Shown here: in pieces, positions 23,564 to 33,300 of the stretch
Layout: each line of letters opens with the position of its first letter
How positions within the stretch are numbered: the stretch's first letter is position 1
Assembly: GCA_023228325.1 (NCBI GenBank)
Contig: JALOBK010000001.1
Span: forward strand, 186,001-250,000
DNA: 64,000 nt
Direction of reading: 5' to 3'
Origin: a bacterium
Lineage (GTDB): Bacteria; Auribacterota; UBA6266
Notes under the pieces: model-generated
The model's input: the letters and a program-made list of their open reading frames with translations, nothing else
Database searches by the model: none
Told to the model about the DNA's origin: nothing
Translations under genes and position numbers: made by a program

Positions 23564-24895
23564 CTATATTGCAAGATCCGTCTTTTCATCATCGAATATA
23601 AGTTCCGGCTTAACATAAAGAGCCGTACCGAATGTAAGGGGTCCGACACGTCCGATATACATCATCAGGATAATCACCAGCTTGCCCAAAGCAGTCAGCG
23701 TGCCGGTGATACCTAAACTCAATCCCACCGTACCCAAAGCTGAAGCCGCTTCAAAAAATATGTCTATAAACGTGCCGTTTTCTGTCAGCGTAAGCAGATA
23801 CGTGCCGATAATCAGAGCCGAGATATAAAAACTAAGCGTAGCCACTGCTGTCCTGACACGGTCTTCAGGCACCGCCGCGCCCAGGATACGCACATTTTTA
23901 TCGCCCCTGATGGCGCTTTTCATTAAACCCCAGATCGCTGAAAATGTTGTAGTCTTTAAACCGCCGCCCGTACCTGACGGCGAAGCGCCGATAATCATCA
24001 GTATACAGATGAGCATGATAGCTGATTTTGACATAGTGCTGACGGTAACGGTATTAAATCCCACGGTAGTAAGCGCGGTCATTGACTGGAAGAAAGAGAA
24101 CAGGATCCTGTTATTCGGGCCAACCCCTCCTCCATAGCTTTCAGTTAAAAACATTAAAGCTCCTCCGATTACCAGAAACCAGAACGTTATCGAAAGAATG
24201 ACTTTTGTGGTTAACGTCACATGCTTCACCTTGCCGCGAATAAGCCGCCATACGTCTACACTTACAATAAATCCCATAGCCCCCATGATACTTAACCCCG
24301 ATATAATAGCATTGAGCCCGAAATTATCTGCCAGGCCTTCGAAGCTGTTGGGGAACAGACTGAAACCTGCCGTACAGAAAGCCGATACGCTGTGGAATAT
24401 TGCGCTCCAGGCCGGATTCTCCACTCCTGCGCGCCGAAACACAAAAAACAGGCCTATCGCGCCCAGGAACTCTATTATGGAGGAAAAACTTATCACGCTT
24501 ACAATAAATTTCTCTATTTTGAAATTTTTCGGTATGCTGAATACCGTTTCTGCCACATTCTTTGTCCTGTCATCCAGGTATTTTTTAGTGGATAAAATAA
24601 CGAAAGAACTGAAAGTCATGTATCCGATACCGCCAAGCTGGATAAGCACAAGGATAACCAGCTGCCCCCAAAAGTTATAGTCGTTAACCACCGTGACCGT
24701 TGTCAGCCCAGTTGTCGAAACAGCGGATGTGGCAGTAAAAAGATTATCAAGGACAGGGACATAATTTTTATGCATGAACGGCAGGCATAGAAGGATAAAA
24801 CCTATAAAAATATAGGACATATATCCCATGACTACCAACCGCACCGGATTAGCTCTCCTTAATTTGTAAAGAAAACTTTTAAAATAATCCTTCAT
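23564..24895 (-). CDS. TrkH/KtrB-family potassium uptake channel subunit
   Basis: A 443-residue polytopic membrane protein with four pore repeats, each carrying the filter glycine: SAVSTTGLTTV, SAFCTAGFSLF, TALTTVGFNTV and SALGTVGLSLG. The length and a single N-terminal start before the first M-P-M unit fit KtrB. KtrB needs the cytosolic nucleotide-binding partner KtrA; no such gene is adjacent, so the partner must lie elsewhere. The gene downstream of copy A of the inverted repeat marks the left end of the island. Confidence 0.92.
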   Translation of the reverse strand: MKDYFKSFLYKLRRANPVRLVVMGYMSYIFIGFILLCLPFMHKNYVPVLDNLFTATSAVSTTGLTTVTVVNDYNFWGQLVILVLIQLGGIGYMTFSSFVILSTKKYLDDRTKNVAETVFSIPKNFKIEKFIVSVISFSSIIEFLGAIGLFFVFRRAGVENPAWSAIFHSVSAFCTAGFSLFPNSFEGLADNFGLNAIISGLSIMGAMGFIVSVDVWRLIRGKVKHVTLTTKVILSITFWFLVIGGALMFLTESYGGGVGPNNRILFSFFQSMTALTTVGFNTVTVSTMSKSAIMLICILMIIGASPSGTGGGLKTTTFSAIWGLMKSAIRGDKNVRILGAAVPEDRVRTAVATLSFYISALIIGTYLLTLTENGTFIDIFFEAASALGTVGLSLGITGTLTALGKLVIILMMYIGRVGPLTFGTALYVKPELIFDDEKTDLAI

Positions 24896-24923
24896 AAAAA
24901 CTCTCCCAGACCGGATTTTAAAG

Positions 24924-25343
24924 TCAATCCTGTCCCGCTACTCCTTCTAATTGTAAAAACGGGTATTTTGTATAAAGCTCGTCCAGCACTTCTTCAAGAG
25001 AGGCGCTTCCTTCTACCGCAAGCCGGACATACCATGAATTCATGTCATCCACTATAGCGCTCCATTTTTCCCAGCCTTTTTTATCCATATCAAAACACAG
25101 GTCGCGGATTCGCTCTGCCGGGTCCTGCGCTTCTATAAACCCCATGTTGGTCCTGAGCGCCAAGAGCATCCTCATATTATCCAGTTCCGTTTCAACCTTT
25201 ATTAAAAAAAACTCCCTGGACGTGACAGGAGCCTGATTGCGCGGAGAAAAAGGCAACGGAAGCAGAAGCCATAACGCGACAACCAAACATCCCGCGATTA
25301 CAGCGCCTATTGTTACAATGGTTTTCGATTTATTATTATTCAT
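24924..25343 (-). CDS. Membrane-anchored protein of unknown function
   Basis: 139 residues: a short basic start (MNNNKSK), one membrane helix (TIVTIGAVIAGCLVVALWLLLPLPF) and an acidic helical outer domain with several tryptophans (KKGWEKWSAIVDDMNSWYVRLAVEG). No motif or family recognised. It lies 28 bases before the potassium channel gene and 31 bases after the cation efflux gene on the same strand, so the three could form one ion-transport operon driven from the promoter at 26424-26453. Confidence 0.65.
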   Translation of the reverse strand: MNNNKSKTIVTIGAVIAGCLVVALWLLLPLPFSPRNQAPVTSREFFLIKVETELDNMRMLLALRTNMGFIEAQDPAERIRDLCFDMDKKGWEKWSAIVDDMNSWYVRLAVEGSASLEEVLDELYTKYPFLQLEGVAGQD

Positions 25344-25374
25344 CCCGCCTCCTTTATTTTTATCTAATTTTCAA

Positions 25375-26289
25375 TTAGCATAACTTTCTGTCATGCGCAA
25401 ATGATACGCACAGCCGCAACGGCCTGTCGAACAGGCTGTGAAGCTTCTCTTCCACTTCCCTGCGTATGGCATCCATTTCGCCTATCGAGCATGAATTATT
25501 CGGGTCTTTGGCTATGAAACTGATTTCATAAACAAGCTCGCGCCCTGATTTGCCCAAACGTAAAACAATGTCTTCAAAACCCCTTTGTTCGGCAATATTT
25601 TTTACCGCTTCTTTTGAAGCGCTGTAGACGGTTTTCTCAGGCGCCATAATAAGAATTCCTTTTATTCCTTCGATAAATGAGAGTATGGGTTGCCTGACAA
25701 AGAATAGCACAGCAGCCATTACCATAAGCGGGTCTATGTACCGGGAGTAGTTGCTGTATTTGGAATATTGAAAAATAAGACCAATAAAAAAACCTATTAA
25801 TACCGCAAGGCTCAAGAGAGTATCCATAAGCCACTGAGAGGACAGGGTTCTGATTAATTCTGATTTAGAGGAGTTTTTTCCTCCTGCATGAACGATATAA
25901 TACCAGCTGATAAAACACCCTATTACTCCTATGGCGGCATATGCCATGCCGGATAAATTGTTTATTTCCTGGCCGCCTGAGAATAATGAAATAGCGCCGG
26001 CGCTAAAAGCCTTTATGCATATAATAATCAGGGCAATCGATTGCACTACTATTACCATAGGCTCCATTTGCGCCCTGCCGAACGGGAAGTTTTCATCCCT
26101 GCCCATCGCTATACTTCTGGCAGCATAAAAATAAAGGCCGGTCAATACAAGGCTGATAAAAGAATAAACACCGTCAAACATTATCATCTGGGACTTGGCC
26201 AATACGCCCCATGTCAGGGCCAATAAAGCGAAAAACAAAGCCCCGCAGGCAGAAAATGTCAAAATATTTTGCTCATGACGCGTATTCAT
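25375..26289 (-). CDS. Cation diffusion facilitator (CDF) family transporter
   Basis: Six predicted membrane helices, the first pair holding the metal site region (MIMFDGVYSFISLVLTGLYFYAAR), and a cytoplasmic C-terminal ferredoxin-like domain (about 215-305). CDF proteins export Zn, Fe, Co, Mn or Cd in exchange for protons. The usual helix V HxxxD appears altered (SSQWLMDTLLSLAVLIG), so metal preference is open. I chose the ATG at 26289, which has CAGGGAG six bases upstream; a GTG at 26307 in the same frame has no ribosome site. Confidence 0.85.
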   Translation of the reverse strand: MNTRHEQNILTFSACGALFFALLALTWGVLAKSQMIMFDGVYSFISLVLTGLYFYAARSIAMGRDENFPFGRAQMEPMVIVVQSIALIIICIKAFSAGAISLFSGGQEINNLSGMAYAAIGVIGCFISWYYIVHAGGKNSSKSELIRTLSSQWLMDTLLSLAVLIGFFIGLIFQYSKYSNYSRYIDPLMVMAAVLFFVRQPILSFIEGIKGILIMAPEKTVYSASKEAVKNIAEQRGFEDIVLRLGKSGRELVYEISFIAKDPNNSCSIGEMDAIRREVEEKLHSLFDRPLRLCVSFAHDRKLC

Positions 26290-26423
26290 CTGATTCTCCC
26301 TGCTCACGAAGTGAGCGCGCCCGTGGCACGTGGACAGTTAAAGAGTTCAATGGTTCAATAGTTTTAAATTTTACCAATTTGTTCTCCTCAGACTTAACCT
26401 TAGCCTCAGCCTATGAATTTTAT

Positions 26424-26453
26424 ATTTTATCACAGGATATCGAAAGGTTACAA
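26424..26453 (-). promoter_or_regulatory. Sigma-70-type promoter of the cation efflux gene
   Basis: Minus strand TTGTAA (26448-26453), 18-base spacer ending TGTGA, TAAAAT (26424-26429). The TAA inside the -35 hexamer is also the stop codon of the upstream gene, so the two genes share bases. Confidence 0.7.
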
Positions 26454-27056
26454 CGGAAAGGAGTTGCGGGAATTGTGAGGGACAGACACCTTTACGACAG
26501 CATCCTGCCCGCCGGTATTAAGTTTAAACATTTCGTCGTATAGTTGCTTTGCTTCTTCGAGCCATATATTATGAAGCTCATACCAATAATAATCGCGCGC
26601 ATTATTATGATTAATAGCAAATGGTATGTGTTTGAAATCTATATAAAGAACATCTCTCATAGCTCTTAGTAAATATCCATACTTCTCCAGATTTTCCATA
26701 GGAAGAGACCTCAGCATACTGTTTATTGTTCGTCCTAATTTATCAACTTTGCCCAGGCTCTCTTCCCCGTTTTCAATACTGTACTCTTTATAAGTATCCG
26801 GGTCGGGCGGCATGACAATGGTGTTTAAAAATTTCTTATATAAGGTTTTTACATCGTCATCTGTCAGATAAACCTGAGAGAATTCTTTGATTTGCGACGG
26901 GTCAATCCATGTCATTAACTCATTATTCATTTCCTCTATTTCTAATTCGGCAAGAATTTCTACCATAGCATCAAAATTTGTTTTTTTATTTTGTTCCCCG
27001 GCATATGCAAAGATTGAAATACACAAAAAAACTATAAATATAACTATATTTTTCAT
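26448..27056 (-). CDS. Secreted protein of unknown function
   Basis: 202 residues with a clear signal peptide (NIVIFIVFLCISIFAYA). The mature part is helical and acidic (AMVEILAELEIEEMNNELMTWI), with PPDPDTYKEYS and a C-terminal aromatic segment YYWYELHNIWLEEAK. No family recognised. The tail DAVVKVSVPHNSRNSFPL is encoded by a REP element (GAGGGACAGACACC at 26477-26490) and by the promoter of the next gene, and looks unlike the rest of the protein, so the natural C-terminus was probably overwritten by repeat DNA. A CGACA-N6-TGTCG palindrome lies about 30 bases upstream of its start. Confidence 0.65.
   Translation of the reverse strand: MKNIVIFIVFLCISIFAYAGEQNKKTNFDAMVEILAELEIEEMNNELMTWIDPSQIKEFSQVYLTDDDVKTLYKKFLNTIVMPPDPDTYKEYSIENGEESLGKVDKLGRTINSMLRSLPMENLEKYGYLLRAMRDVLYIDFKHIPFAINHNNARDYYWYELHNIWLEEAKQLYDEMFKLNTGGQDAVVKVSVPHNSRNSFPL
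26477..26490. repeat. REP half-element
   Basis: GAGGGACAGACACC, a single REP word lying inside the 3' end of the upstream secreted-protein gene. Confidence 0.7.
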
Positions 27057-27080
27057 AATCTACTTTAATATTATTATATA

Positions 27081-27130
27081 CCTGCGACAGCGTCTTGTCG
27101 TTACTATAAAAAAATCAGTCTTTTAAACAG
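27081..27130. repeat. 50-bp direct repeat, left copy, with palindrome
   Basis: CCTGCGACAGCGTCTTGTCGTTACTATAAA and the following AATCAGTCTTTTAAACAGGGA match 30264-30312 with only a few differences. The palindrome CGACA-N6-TGTCG (27085-27100) is included. The two copies enclose the nuclease/UDG cassette. Confidence 0.75.
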
Positions 27131-27146
27131 GGACTTATACCTATGT

Positions 27147-28439
27147 TCATAAATCCAGAACTTCCCCATCTTTTAAAATCTTAACATTTTCGAATAAATG
27201 CGGGTATTTTTGGGCTTTAAATGTATGAATTGGAATCAGTGTATGAGGATTTAATGCATTAGCGAAAGTTTGTAAATCCTCTAAAGTTGCGTGGCCGCTT
27301 GTATGTACCTGTTCTATTGTTAATTCCTTTTGGGCGCAATACTGCTTAAATTCATCGGTCAGGCATCCTTCCCACATTGAATATATTATTTTGGCTCCTT
27401 GAATACCGTCTATGTTTTTCACTATAAGCGGGAAAATAGAATTGTCGCGTGAGAGCATAAGTATTTTGTTTTTGTTTCGATTAATTTCAAATATATCAAT
27501 TTTCTGTTTGTTATAAACATAGAGCAGATCTCTGTATCCGGCGTTAACCAGACAATCAGCGTGGTACTTTATAAATTTTATCCTGATATTTTTCCAGTCA
27601 AACTGGGGAATATGTTTTGAACTCTTTCTTAGTTTATCCAATACAAATGCAGTGTAAATATCGACAACAAAGGTTGTATTCGTTTTAAGGCAAGCCCTGT
27701 AAGCTGAAACAAGCCTGTCAATATTCTGAGATGAGGCAAAAAGAAAGGTTATGTTCTTATTTTCTTTCAGGGTCTCTTCAATCTTTCTTTCAATCTCGTT
27801 TTCATCTTTGTAAGCCTGGTTACCTCTACCAAGCATTGAACCTTCCATCAGGAGATAATCGATATCTTTTGGAGGATTTTCAATTATATTTTTAAATAAG
27901 GAGCTTTTTCTGCCGTGGCCTCTGAAATCACCTGAATAAAATAGCCTTTTACCTTCAGCTTCTATCAGAAATGCCAGCGTATCAAAAGCTGAGTGGTCAA
28001 CAAGATACGCGGTTACAGAAAAGTCTCCTATCGTTGTCTTTTTGTTTTTCTTAATAATTCTGAAATTTATAGCTCCTATTTTATGCGGAATAAAAACATC
28101 AGAAGCTTCTATGAGCCGTTGGGCTCCTTCGCTAAGATAAACAGGTATTTCGGGATGAACATAATTAAGAAGACCATAATGGTCAAGGTGAGAATGAGAA
28201 ATTAAAATTGCATCAATTTCTTTTTCTTCATTTTTATAAAGTCCTTTTATATCCGGCAGGATTTTTAAGCTTTTAAGTTCCTCTATTGATTTCCCATCTA
28301 ATATCTTAGCGTCAAACGGGTCTTTCCCCTTATCAACCAGCGGCATGCCGAAATCAATCAGGATTTTGGAATTAGCTGTGCTTAACTCTACACAGCTACC
28401 GCCTATTTCTTGAGTTCCGCGCTGGATTGTTAGTTTCAT
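27147..28439 (-). CDS. RNase J-like MBL/beta-CASP nuclease
   Basis: 430 residues. The metallo-beta-lactamase part has HSHLDH (82-87), VDHSAFDTL, YSGDFRGHG and SGHATLEDL; the middle (about 200-370) corresponds to a beta-CASP insert (FLFASSQNIDRLVSAYRA), and the end PIHTFKAQ is the last ligand strand. Relatives are RNase J-type RNA nucleases, but this one is shorter and lacks the long C-terminal domain of RNase J. It starts within the stop of the PD-(D/E)XK gene (ATGA overlap), so the two are co-translated. The 50-bp direct repeats around it suggest an acquired cassette; a defence or RNA-decay role is inferred. Confidence 0.8.
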   Translation of the reverse strand: MKLTIQRGTQEIGGSCVELSTANSKILIDFGMPLVDKGKDPFDAKILDGKSIEELKSLKILPDIKGLYKNEEKEIDAILISHSHLDHYGLLNYVHPEIPVYLSEGAQRLIEASDVFIPHKIGAINFRIIKKNKKTTIGDFSVTAYLVDHSAFDTLAFLIEAEGKRLFYSGDFRGHGRKSSLFKNIIENPPKDIDYLLMEGSMLGRGNQAYKDENEIERKIEETLKENKNITFLFASSQNIDRLVSAYRACLKTNTTFVVDIYTAFVLDKLRKSSKHIPQFDWKNIRIKFIKYHADCLVNAGYRDLLYVYNKQKIDIFEINRNKNKILMLSRDNSIFPLIVKNIDGIQGAKIIYSMWEGCLTDEFKQYCAQKELTIEQVHTSGHATLEDLQTFANALNPHTLIPIHTFKAQKYPHLFENVKILKDGEVLDL

Positions 28440-29338
28440 TGTTCAAATGGGTTTCCTGATGTTGTTTCTGACCATTTCTCCGGTAAAGCAACCACCTCAA
28501 ACTCACCTCTTTTTCCATTGGCATGCCCTGTTACGACAGCAACCAATCTTGGATTCGTCAACTTATTATATTTGAATTCAGGTAAATAAAACTTCTCCTG
28601 CATCTTAATTACATTGCCACGGCTTATATCTCCATCTGATAATTTTCCCTTATACCATTCGCAATATTTTTTTAATTCAACTAAAGCCATTTTAAGATCA
28701 TTGTCCTTTTTTAACTCAATTATTACTGGTATTCCTAAATGCTTCGACTTATCAAAACCAAATAAATCAATATGGTCAGAGCGTCTCCGAGGACTTTTGC
28801 TTTTACTATCTTTCTTTGGCTTCCGTATCACAGGTACCTGTGATACAACATTAGATAAATTTTCATCTATTTTCAGCGTTTTTCTTGCTGCCTCACCCCC
28901 TTTGGTATCAGCTAAAATCAAGGTTTCCAACCAATGTTCAGGGGAAAAGCCAGGGATAAGACGGTTTCTTTTTTTCTCACTGATAAATTTTCTACATTCG
29001 ATAAATTCTTTTATTTTAGGCATTAAACTCTTAAGAATATCATCATCAATATCAATCTTTATGGGGGACTTCAAACGCCTAATTTTACCATTAACATCTT
29101 TATAAAGCGTTCTCTTAAGCGATCCATTCTTTGAGACTTGCAATATTTCTAAACCACAATAACGTAAACTAATGTAGTTTCCATTAAAACGAGGAATAAC
29201 TATCAATGTTTTATGATCTACATATTCACTAAAAAAATTCTCAATCTTTTCTATTTTATCTTTTTTTACTTTCCAACCTTTTTTTCTACACTCAGGACTT
29301 AAAATTGTCTTAATCGCATAATAATTACACAGACCCAT
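28436..29338 (-). CDS. PD-(D/E)XK-type nuclease-like protein
   Basis: 300 residues of unknown family. The C-terminal half has a likely PD-(D/E)XK core: E134/E138 in FSPEHWLETLIL, D188-D191 in RRRSDHIDLFGF, and E208-x-K210 in VIIELKKD, followed by a helix LVELKKYCEWY. The middle is rich in Lys/Arg/Ser (RKPKKDSKSKSPRRR), which may bind nucleic acid. The N-terminal 120 residues look like a separate recognition domain. It overlaps the beta-CASP gene by 4 bases, forming a two-nuclease pair. Function is inferred from the motif pattern only. Confidence 0.6.
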   Translation of the reverse strand: MGLCNYYAIKTILSPECRKKGWKVKKDKIEKIENFFSEYVDHKTLIVIPRFNGNYISLRYCGLEILQVSKNGSLKRTLYKDVNGKIRRLKSPIKIDIDDDILKSLMPKIKEFIECRKFISEKKRNRLIPGFSPEHWLETLILADTKGGEAARKTLKIDENLSNVVSQVPVIRKPKKDSKSKSPRRRSDHIDLFGFDKSKHLGIPVIIELKKDNDLKMALVELKKYCEWYKGKLSDGDISRGNVIKMQEKFYLPEFKYNKLTNPRLVAVVTGHANGKRGEFEVVALPEKWSETTSGNPFEQ

Positions 29339-29355
29339 AATGCCTTCTCCACTTT

Positions 29356-29407
29356 AAATAGGGACAGGTATCATATTTCCCCGTTTAATTATGTGTCTGT
29401 CCCTGTT
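29356..29407. repeat. REP inverted pair (REPIN-like)
   Basis: AAATAGGGACAGGTATC (29356-29372) and TGTGTCTGTCCCTGTTT (29391-29407) face each other. The stop codon of the UDG-like gene (29385-29387) lies between them. Confidence 0.75.
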
Positions 29408-30053
29408 TGTTACAAACTTCGTTGGCGATCTTTTTCCATGATTCTAAAGCAATTTTTTTCTTATTGCAACCCGGTGGTGATACGGAATATGCACTCATAA
29501 ATGAAGAAGAAGGGCGATATCTTATAAGTCTATTAGTTGCTTTAGTCCCCAATGTCGCAATAACTGCTTTTGGAAATAGATCAAGCTCTTTAAGAAGATA
29601 ATTTTCACAGCAGAACCTTTCTATGCTAGCACTAATATTTGCGCATTCAGTTTCTGCTGAACATAATACTGACTCAGTAATTAATGTTTTCCTTAACTTT
29701 TCTTCAAATGTGATTTCTGGCCAACATAAATCGAGAATACATCTTATATTTCTATGAAAAATATCTTCTCCGTTTTTAAAACTATAATAATTATCAGACA
29801 AAACGTTTTTCATTAAGTCCCTAGGGGTTTTTGAGTAATAGGATTGATTTATATACGGATTACCAGGTTCAGCAACAATAAGAACAAGTTTAACTTCACT
29901 AACTTTTCCGACAGCACCACATACTCCCTGAGGAAGATATCCTTTAGAAGGATCCCATCTCATTTTTTTGCAGGCTTTTTTAAACCCACTACATTTATTA
30001 TAGCAAGGTTTTAGAATATCTAAAATTGGCTTACAGGGTAAAATCGTCTGCAT
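29385..30053 (-). CDS. Uracil-DNA glycosylase-superfamily-like protein
   Basis: 222 residues. The segment VKLVLIVAEPGNPY (55-67) resembles motif A of the uracil-DNA glycosylase superfamily and SVSPPGCNKK resembles the second active-site loop. Many cysteines (C7, C17, C21, C28, C45, CSAETEC) recall the iron-sulfur cluster of family 4 enzymes, though their spacing is not standard. GYLPQGVCGAVGK is another family-like stretch. The role would be base excision or recognition of modified phage DNA. The tail NKQGQTHN and the stop are encoded by a REP pair, so the end is repeat-derived. Confidence 0.6.
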   Translation of the reverse strand: MQTILPCKPILDILKPCYNKCSGFKKACKKMRWDPSKGYLPQGVCGAVGKVSEVKLVLIVAEPGNPYINQSYYSKTPRDLMKNVLSDNYYSFKNGEDIFHRNIRCILDLCWPEITFEEKLRKTLITESVLCSAETECANISASIERFCCENYLLKELDLFPKAVIATLGTKATNRLIRYRPSSSFMSAYSVSPPGCNKKKIALESWKKIANEVCNKQGQTHN

Positions 30054-30126
30054 TAATATTGTGGATCCTATGGTTTAAATTAGCAAAAAGATAAACAAAA
30101 ACCCAATATTCTTTTCTTCTTGTAAC

Positions 30127-30157
30127 TAAAACCCTCTGCAGAGTGTATCCGCAAAGG
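30127..30157. terminator. Hairpin AACCCTCTGCAGA...AAGGGT, also seen at 59.85 kb
   Basis: ACCCT (30131-30135) pairs with AGGGT (30155-30159 region), with further pairs through TGCAGA/TCCGCA. The sequence AAACCCTCYGCAGA...TATCCGCRAAGGGT is shared with the terminator at 59841-59876. Minus-strand direction gives a short T4 only. It may terminate the STAND operon about 240 bases downstream of that gene. Confidence 0.45.
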
Positions 30158-30263
30158 GTAAAATTTATAAATGTCCGGCTTTAATAGCGGAACAAACTTT
30201 CTGTATTTCTATCTTACATCTATGCTTATAAAACTCAAGGGTTTATTTTCATAATATCATCTG

Positions 30264-30312
30264 CCTGCGACAGCATCTTGTCGTTACTATAAAAAATCAG
30301 TCTTTTAAATAG
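30264..30312. repeat. 50-bp direct repeat, right copy, with palindrome
   Basis: Matches 27081-27130 in the same orientation and includes CGACA-N6-TGTCG (30268-30283). It runs directly into a REP pair. Confidence 0.75.
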
Positions 30313-30359
30313 GGACAGACACCTTTTTTCGCCGTTTTAATGGTGTCTGTCCCTGTTTA
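30307..30359. repeat. REP inverted pair (best REPIN example)
   Basis: AAATAGGGACAGACACC (30307-30323) and GGTGTCTGTCCCTGTTTA (30342-30359) are inverted with an 18-base spacer. The pair sits 39 bases past the STAND stop. Confidence 0.85.
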
Positions 30360-30397
30360 TTCTACGTACTTCATTTACTCCAGCCTCGGTTACTTTC

Positions 30398-33300
30398 TTA
30401 TCGCCAAACCTCATCAAGCCTGATTGCCAATTGAATAGCCTCTGGCCAACCGGCTTTAACAAAGAGATTTAGGATATTCATTAAAGATAGAATTGTCTTT
30501 TTATCACGCAGTATTTCTTTGAAATCAGCTAAACAGATTTCGACCAAGGAAACAACCTCTCCGATTGCCAAAGAATCGAGCTGATATCCATAGCTTTCCG
30601 AAGCCTTACACAAGTTTTCTGCAATACTTATTACTCCCGCTGGATCATACTTTATAATAACGTTACACAATTGCATTAGATGATGAGTTGTGCTTGGGTG
30701 AAGAAAAGCATCTTTGCTTGACCCGACATCGATTATTTGGTTAAGCAAGGGCTTTATCTCAAAATAATACTGCTTTATGTTCTCTTCGAGAATACTCGAT
30801 TTCTTACCATCCCTAGTAGCGCTAAAATACAACCATCTTGCTATGATATCTATTATGTCGTAAAGCTCTTTTGTGAGTGTTTTTCGCTCCTCAGGCCAAT
30901 CATCTTTTTTATATCTTTTATTCAGACTGCGGAAGCCTTTTTCCGCACTACTTAAAAGTCGGGACAAAAGTTGTCTTGTTTTCTTTCTAATGGAATTTAC
31001 TTTGACCTTTTGATGTTCTTTTCCATCGAGCCCCATAGTTAAATAATTTATGGCTGAAATGGCTACCTGTTGCAGTTCATCAAAATATTTTAATGGATTG
31101 TTTTCATAAACCTTAATTTTCGCAGTCGCTCTTTTGTTACTAAAGAATATCTCGAGCTCAGTTATTGTGGATACACACGGGTCATTATGAACACCTGACT
31201 TTTTCCGTTCCTTCAAAGACTTTCTTTTGCATATAATGTCAAATAAATCTAAAACGGTATCTGTGTTGATTTTTACAAGGGCGCTCATCGATGTCGCAAG
31301 AGCCGCTAATACGCCATTGGTTTTTTCGCTTCGCGCAGTCCGAAATGCAATCTTCCACATATCCTTTGCCGCAACTTTATAAAGAAAATACAAGCGTATA
31401 ATTACGTTGTACCTAACAGCTGGTACCGAATCAGTGGATAATGCCTCAATTAATCTCAAATTATCAGGGGTTATTGTCTTTTTTCTCCTTACTAAATTCA
31501 TTATTCCTTCTGCGGCCTCAATACGCGGAGCCGGTCCCCAACCCGGGCTATCAAAAGTATCGTGATATTTCTTCTCATATACAGGAAAACGATCATGAGC
31601 TGCCAAAATAAACACCTCTTCGCAGGCCTTAAAGACTTCACTTTCAATGGATAAATCATTATTCCTTGCAATTCTGACACATGCCGAGGCAAGATCGGTT
31701 AATACGTCTTGTTTAACGAGCTCATCATAAACAATATCGGTTTTCTCTATTTCTTTCTTCAGCTTCTGTATGCTCGGAAACAAAGAGTTAATTTCTTCAA
31801 GAGACGGCGCCCCATTAAGAAACTTCTCCTGAAATGATTTCACCGGAGTTACAAGCTCCAATATTGTTTTGCTAGTCTCTGCCTCTAAATTGGCACCCTT
31901 TTCTTTCAACCAATCAATATTTGTATATGGCTTACTATGAAACCCCATATCCTTCATATAAGGTTCATTGGGTAAAATCTTCTGAGATTTCTCAGCGTCA
32001 CATAAAATTTTCTTTGCGGTATCGGATAGACTATCTTTTGGAATACAAGCTAATAACGTATTGCGAAATTCAATTAATCGCTCTTTCTTTTTCTCATCTG
32101 TTTCTTGATCAGGCATGATAGCTAACAGCTTTTCTATGTCTCCTTGATCTGATTTTTTTAGAAATACAAATCCAGCCTTCAATACTTCACCGGCTTCATA
32201 TGCTGTATCCGTACTCGTTAGGATGGGAATCGACTTTAAGAGCGGCGCAAGCAAAGGAGCAAAAATGACAGGGCTCTTTAAAGAAAGCCGAAGCAGTCGC
32301 TTCCAAACAACAGCAACTTCATTTGATTGTGCAATCTCAAGCAATAAAGATTCAATGGTTTTTAGGCTATCCGCGTCGTTTTTAGTGGCCAACTCTTCCA
32401 AATAACCAGTAAAATCACCGAGCATCTTCAAATGCTCTTTCCTGTACTCACGGTCAGCCCAAATCGAGCTCCCATCTTCTAAAAATTTCGTTTTGATATC
32501 AAAGAAATTGAATTGCTGAACAGGGCGATTCTTTCTCCAGCTTGAGATCTCTTTTCTTTTTACAATTAGATTGACAGATTTCACCATAGCTCTAGTGGCA
32601 TAAGTCGGGCACTGTTTAAGGAAAGCGGGAAATTTTTGGTCAAGGATGTAATAACACCCCTCGTAATCCTGTCTCCTGTTACTCGTCAATGACAAAACAC
32701 CGCCTCGCATTGCTGTCATCTCTTGCGACTTCTCCTCATACCCGTAGACAGTCCTATAGACATCAACAACAAAATTAGGATCATGCGGCCATATGGCATC
32801 TATTTCATCGCAGAGCCTGTATACTTCATTAATTATGAATGCTTTCGATCCAACGCGTTTTAATACTTTGCGCAATATTTTCCTTGATTCTCCAGAATTG
32901 GTCCCAAATGTTTTGCATACTAAAGGAACACCCCATACTGCAATCATATGATTTAATGAATTTACTTGGTTAGTTTTAAGCGCTTTAGGCGGTTGCCATG
33001 CCCAACTTACGATCGCCCTCGCCGTGATCCCTATTTTCTCCTGCTGGGGAGTGCTCCATTTGTCTAATAAATCAACAACAGGCTTTAACGTGCGAATAAA
33101 CTCATCAATGAAACTCACGTCTAATTTATCTCTCAATGAATACATTATTTCGATCCACAATTCCCCAGAGGCAATATCTTTATTAGATTTTAATGCTTTT
33201 AGAACCCTAAACATGCTGTTGATAATCCCTAAACATTTGACACGAGCAACACCGGTGGCCTTGTCTAATCTACTTTGGATCGGAACAAACTCTGAAAGAT

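Noticed and set aside
26211..26543. Plus-strand ORF of 110 aa across the promoter of the cation efflux gene
   Set aside because: It runs antisense through a promoter, a REP and a gene end, with no start signal.
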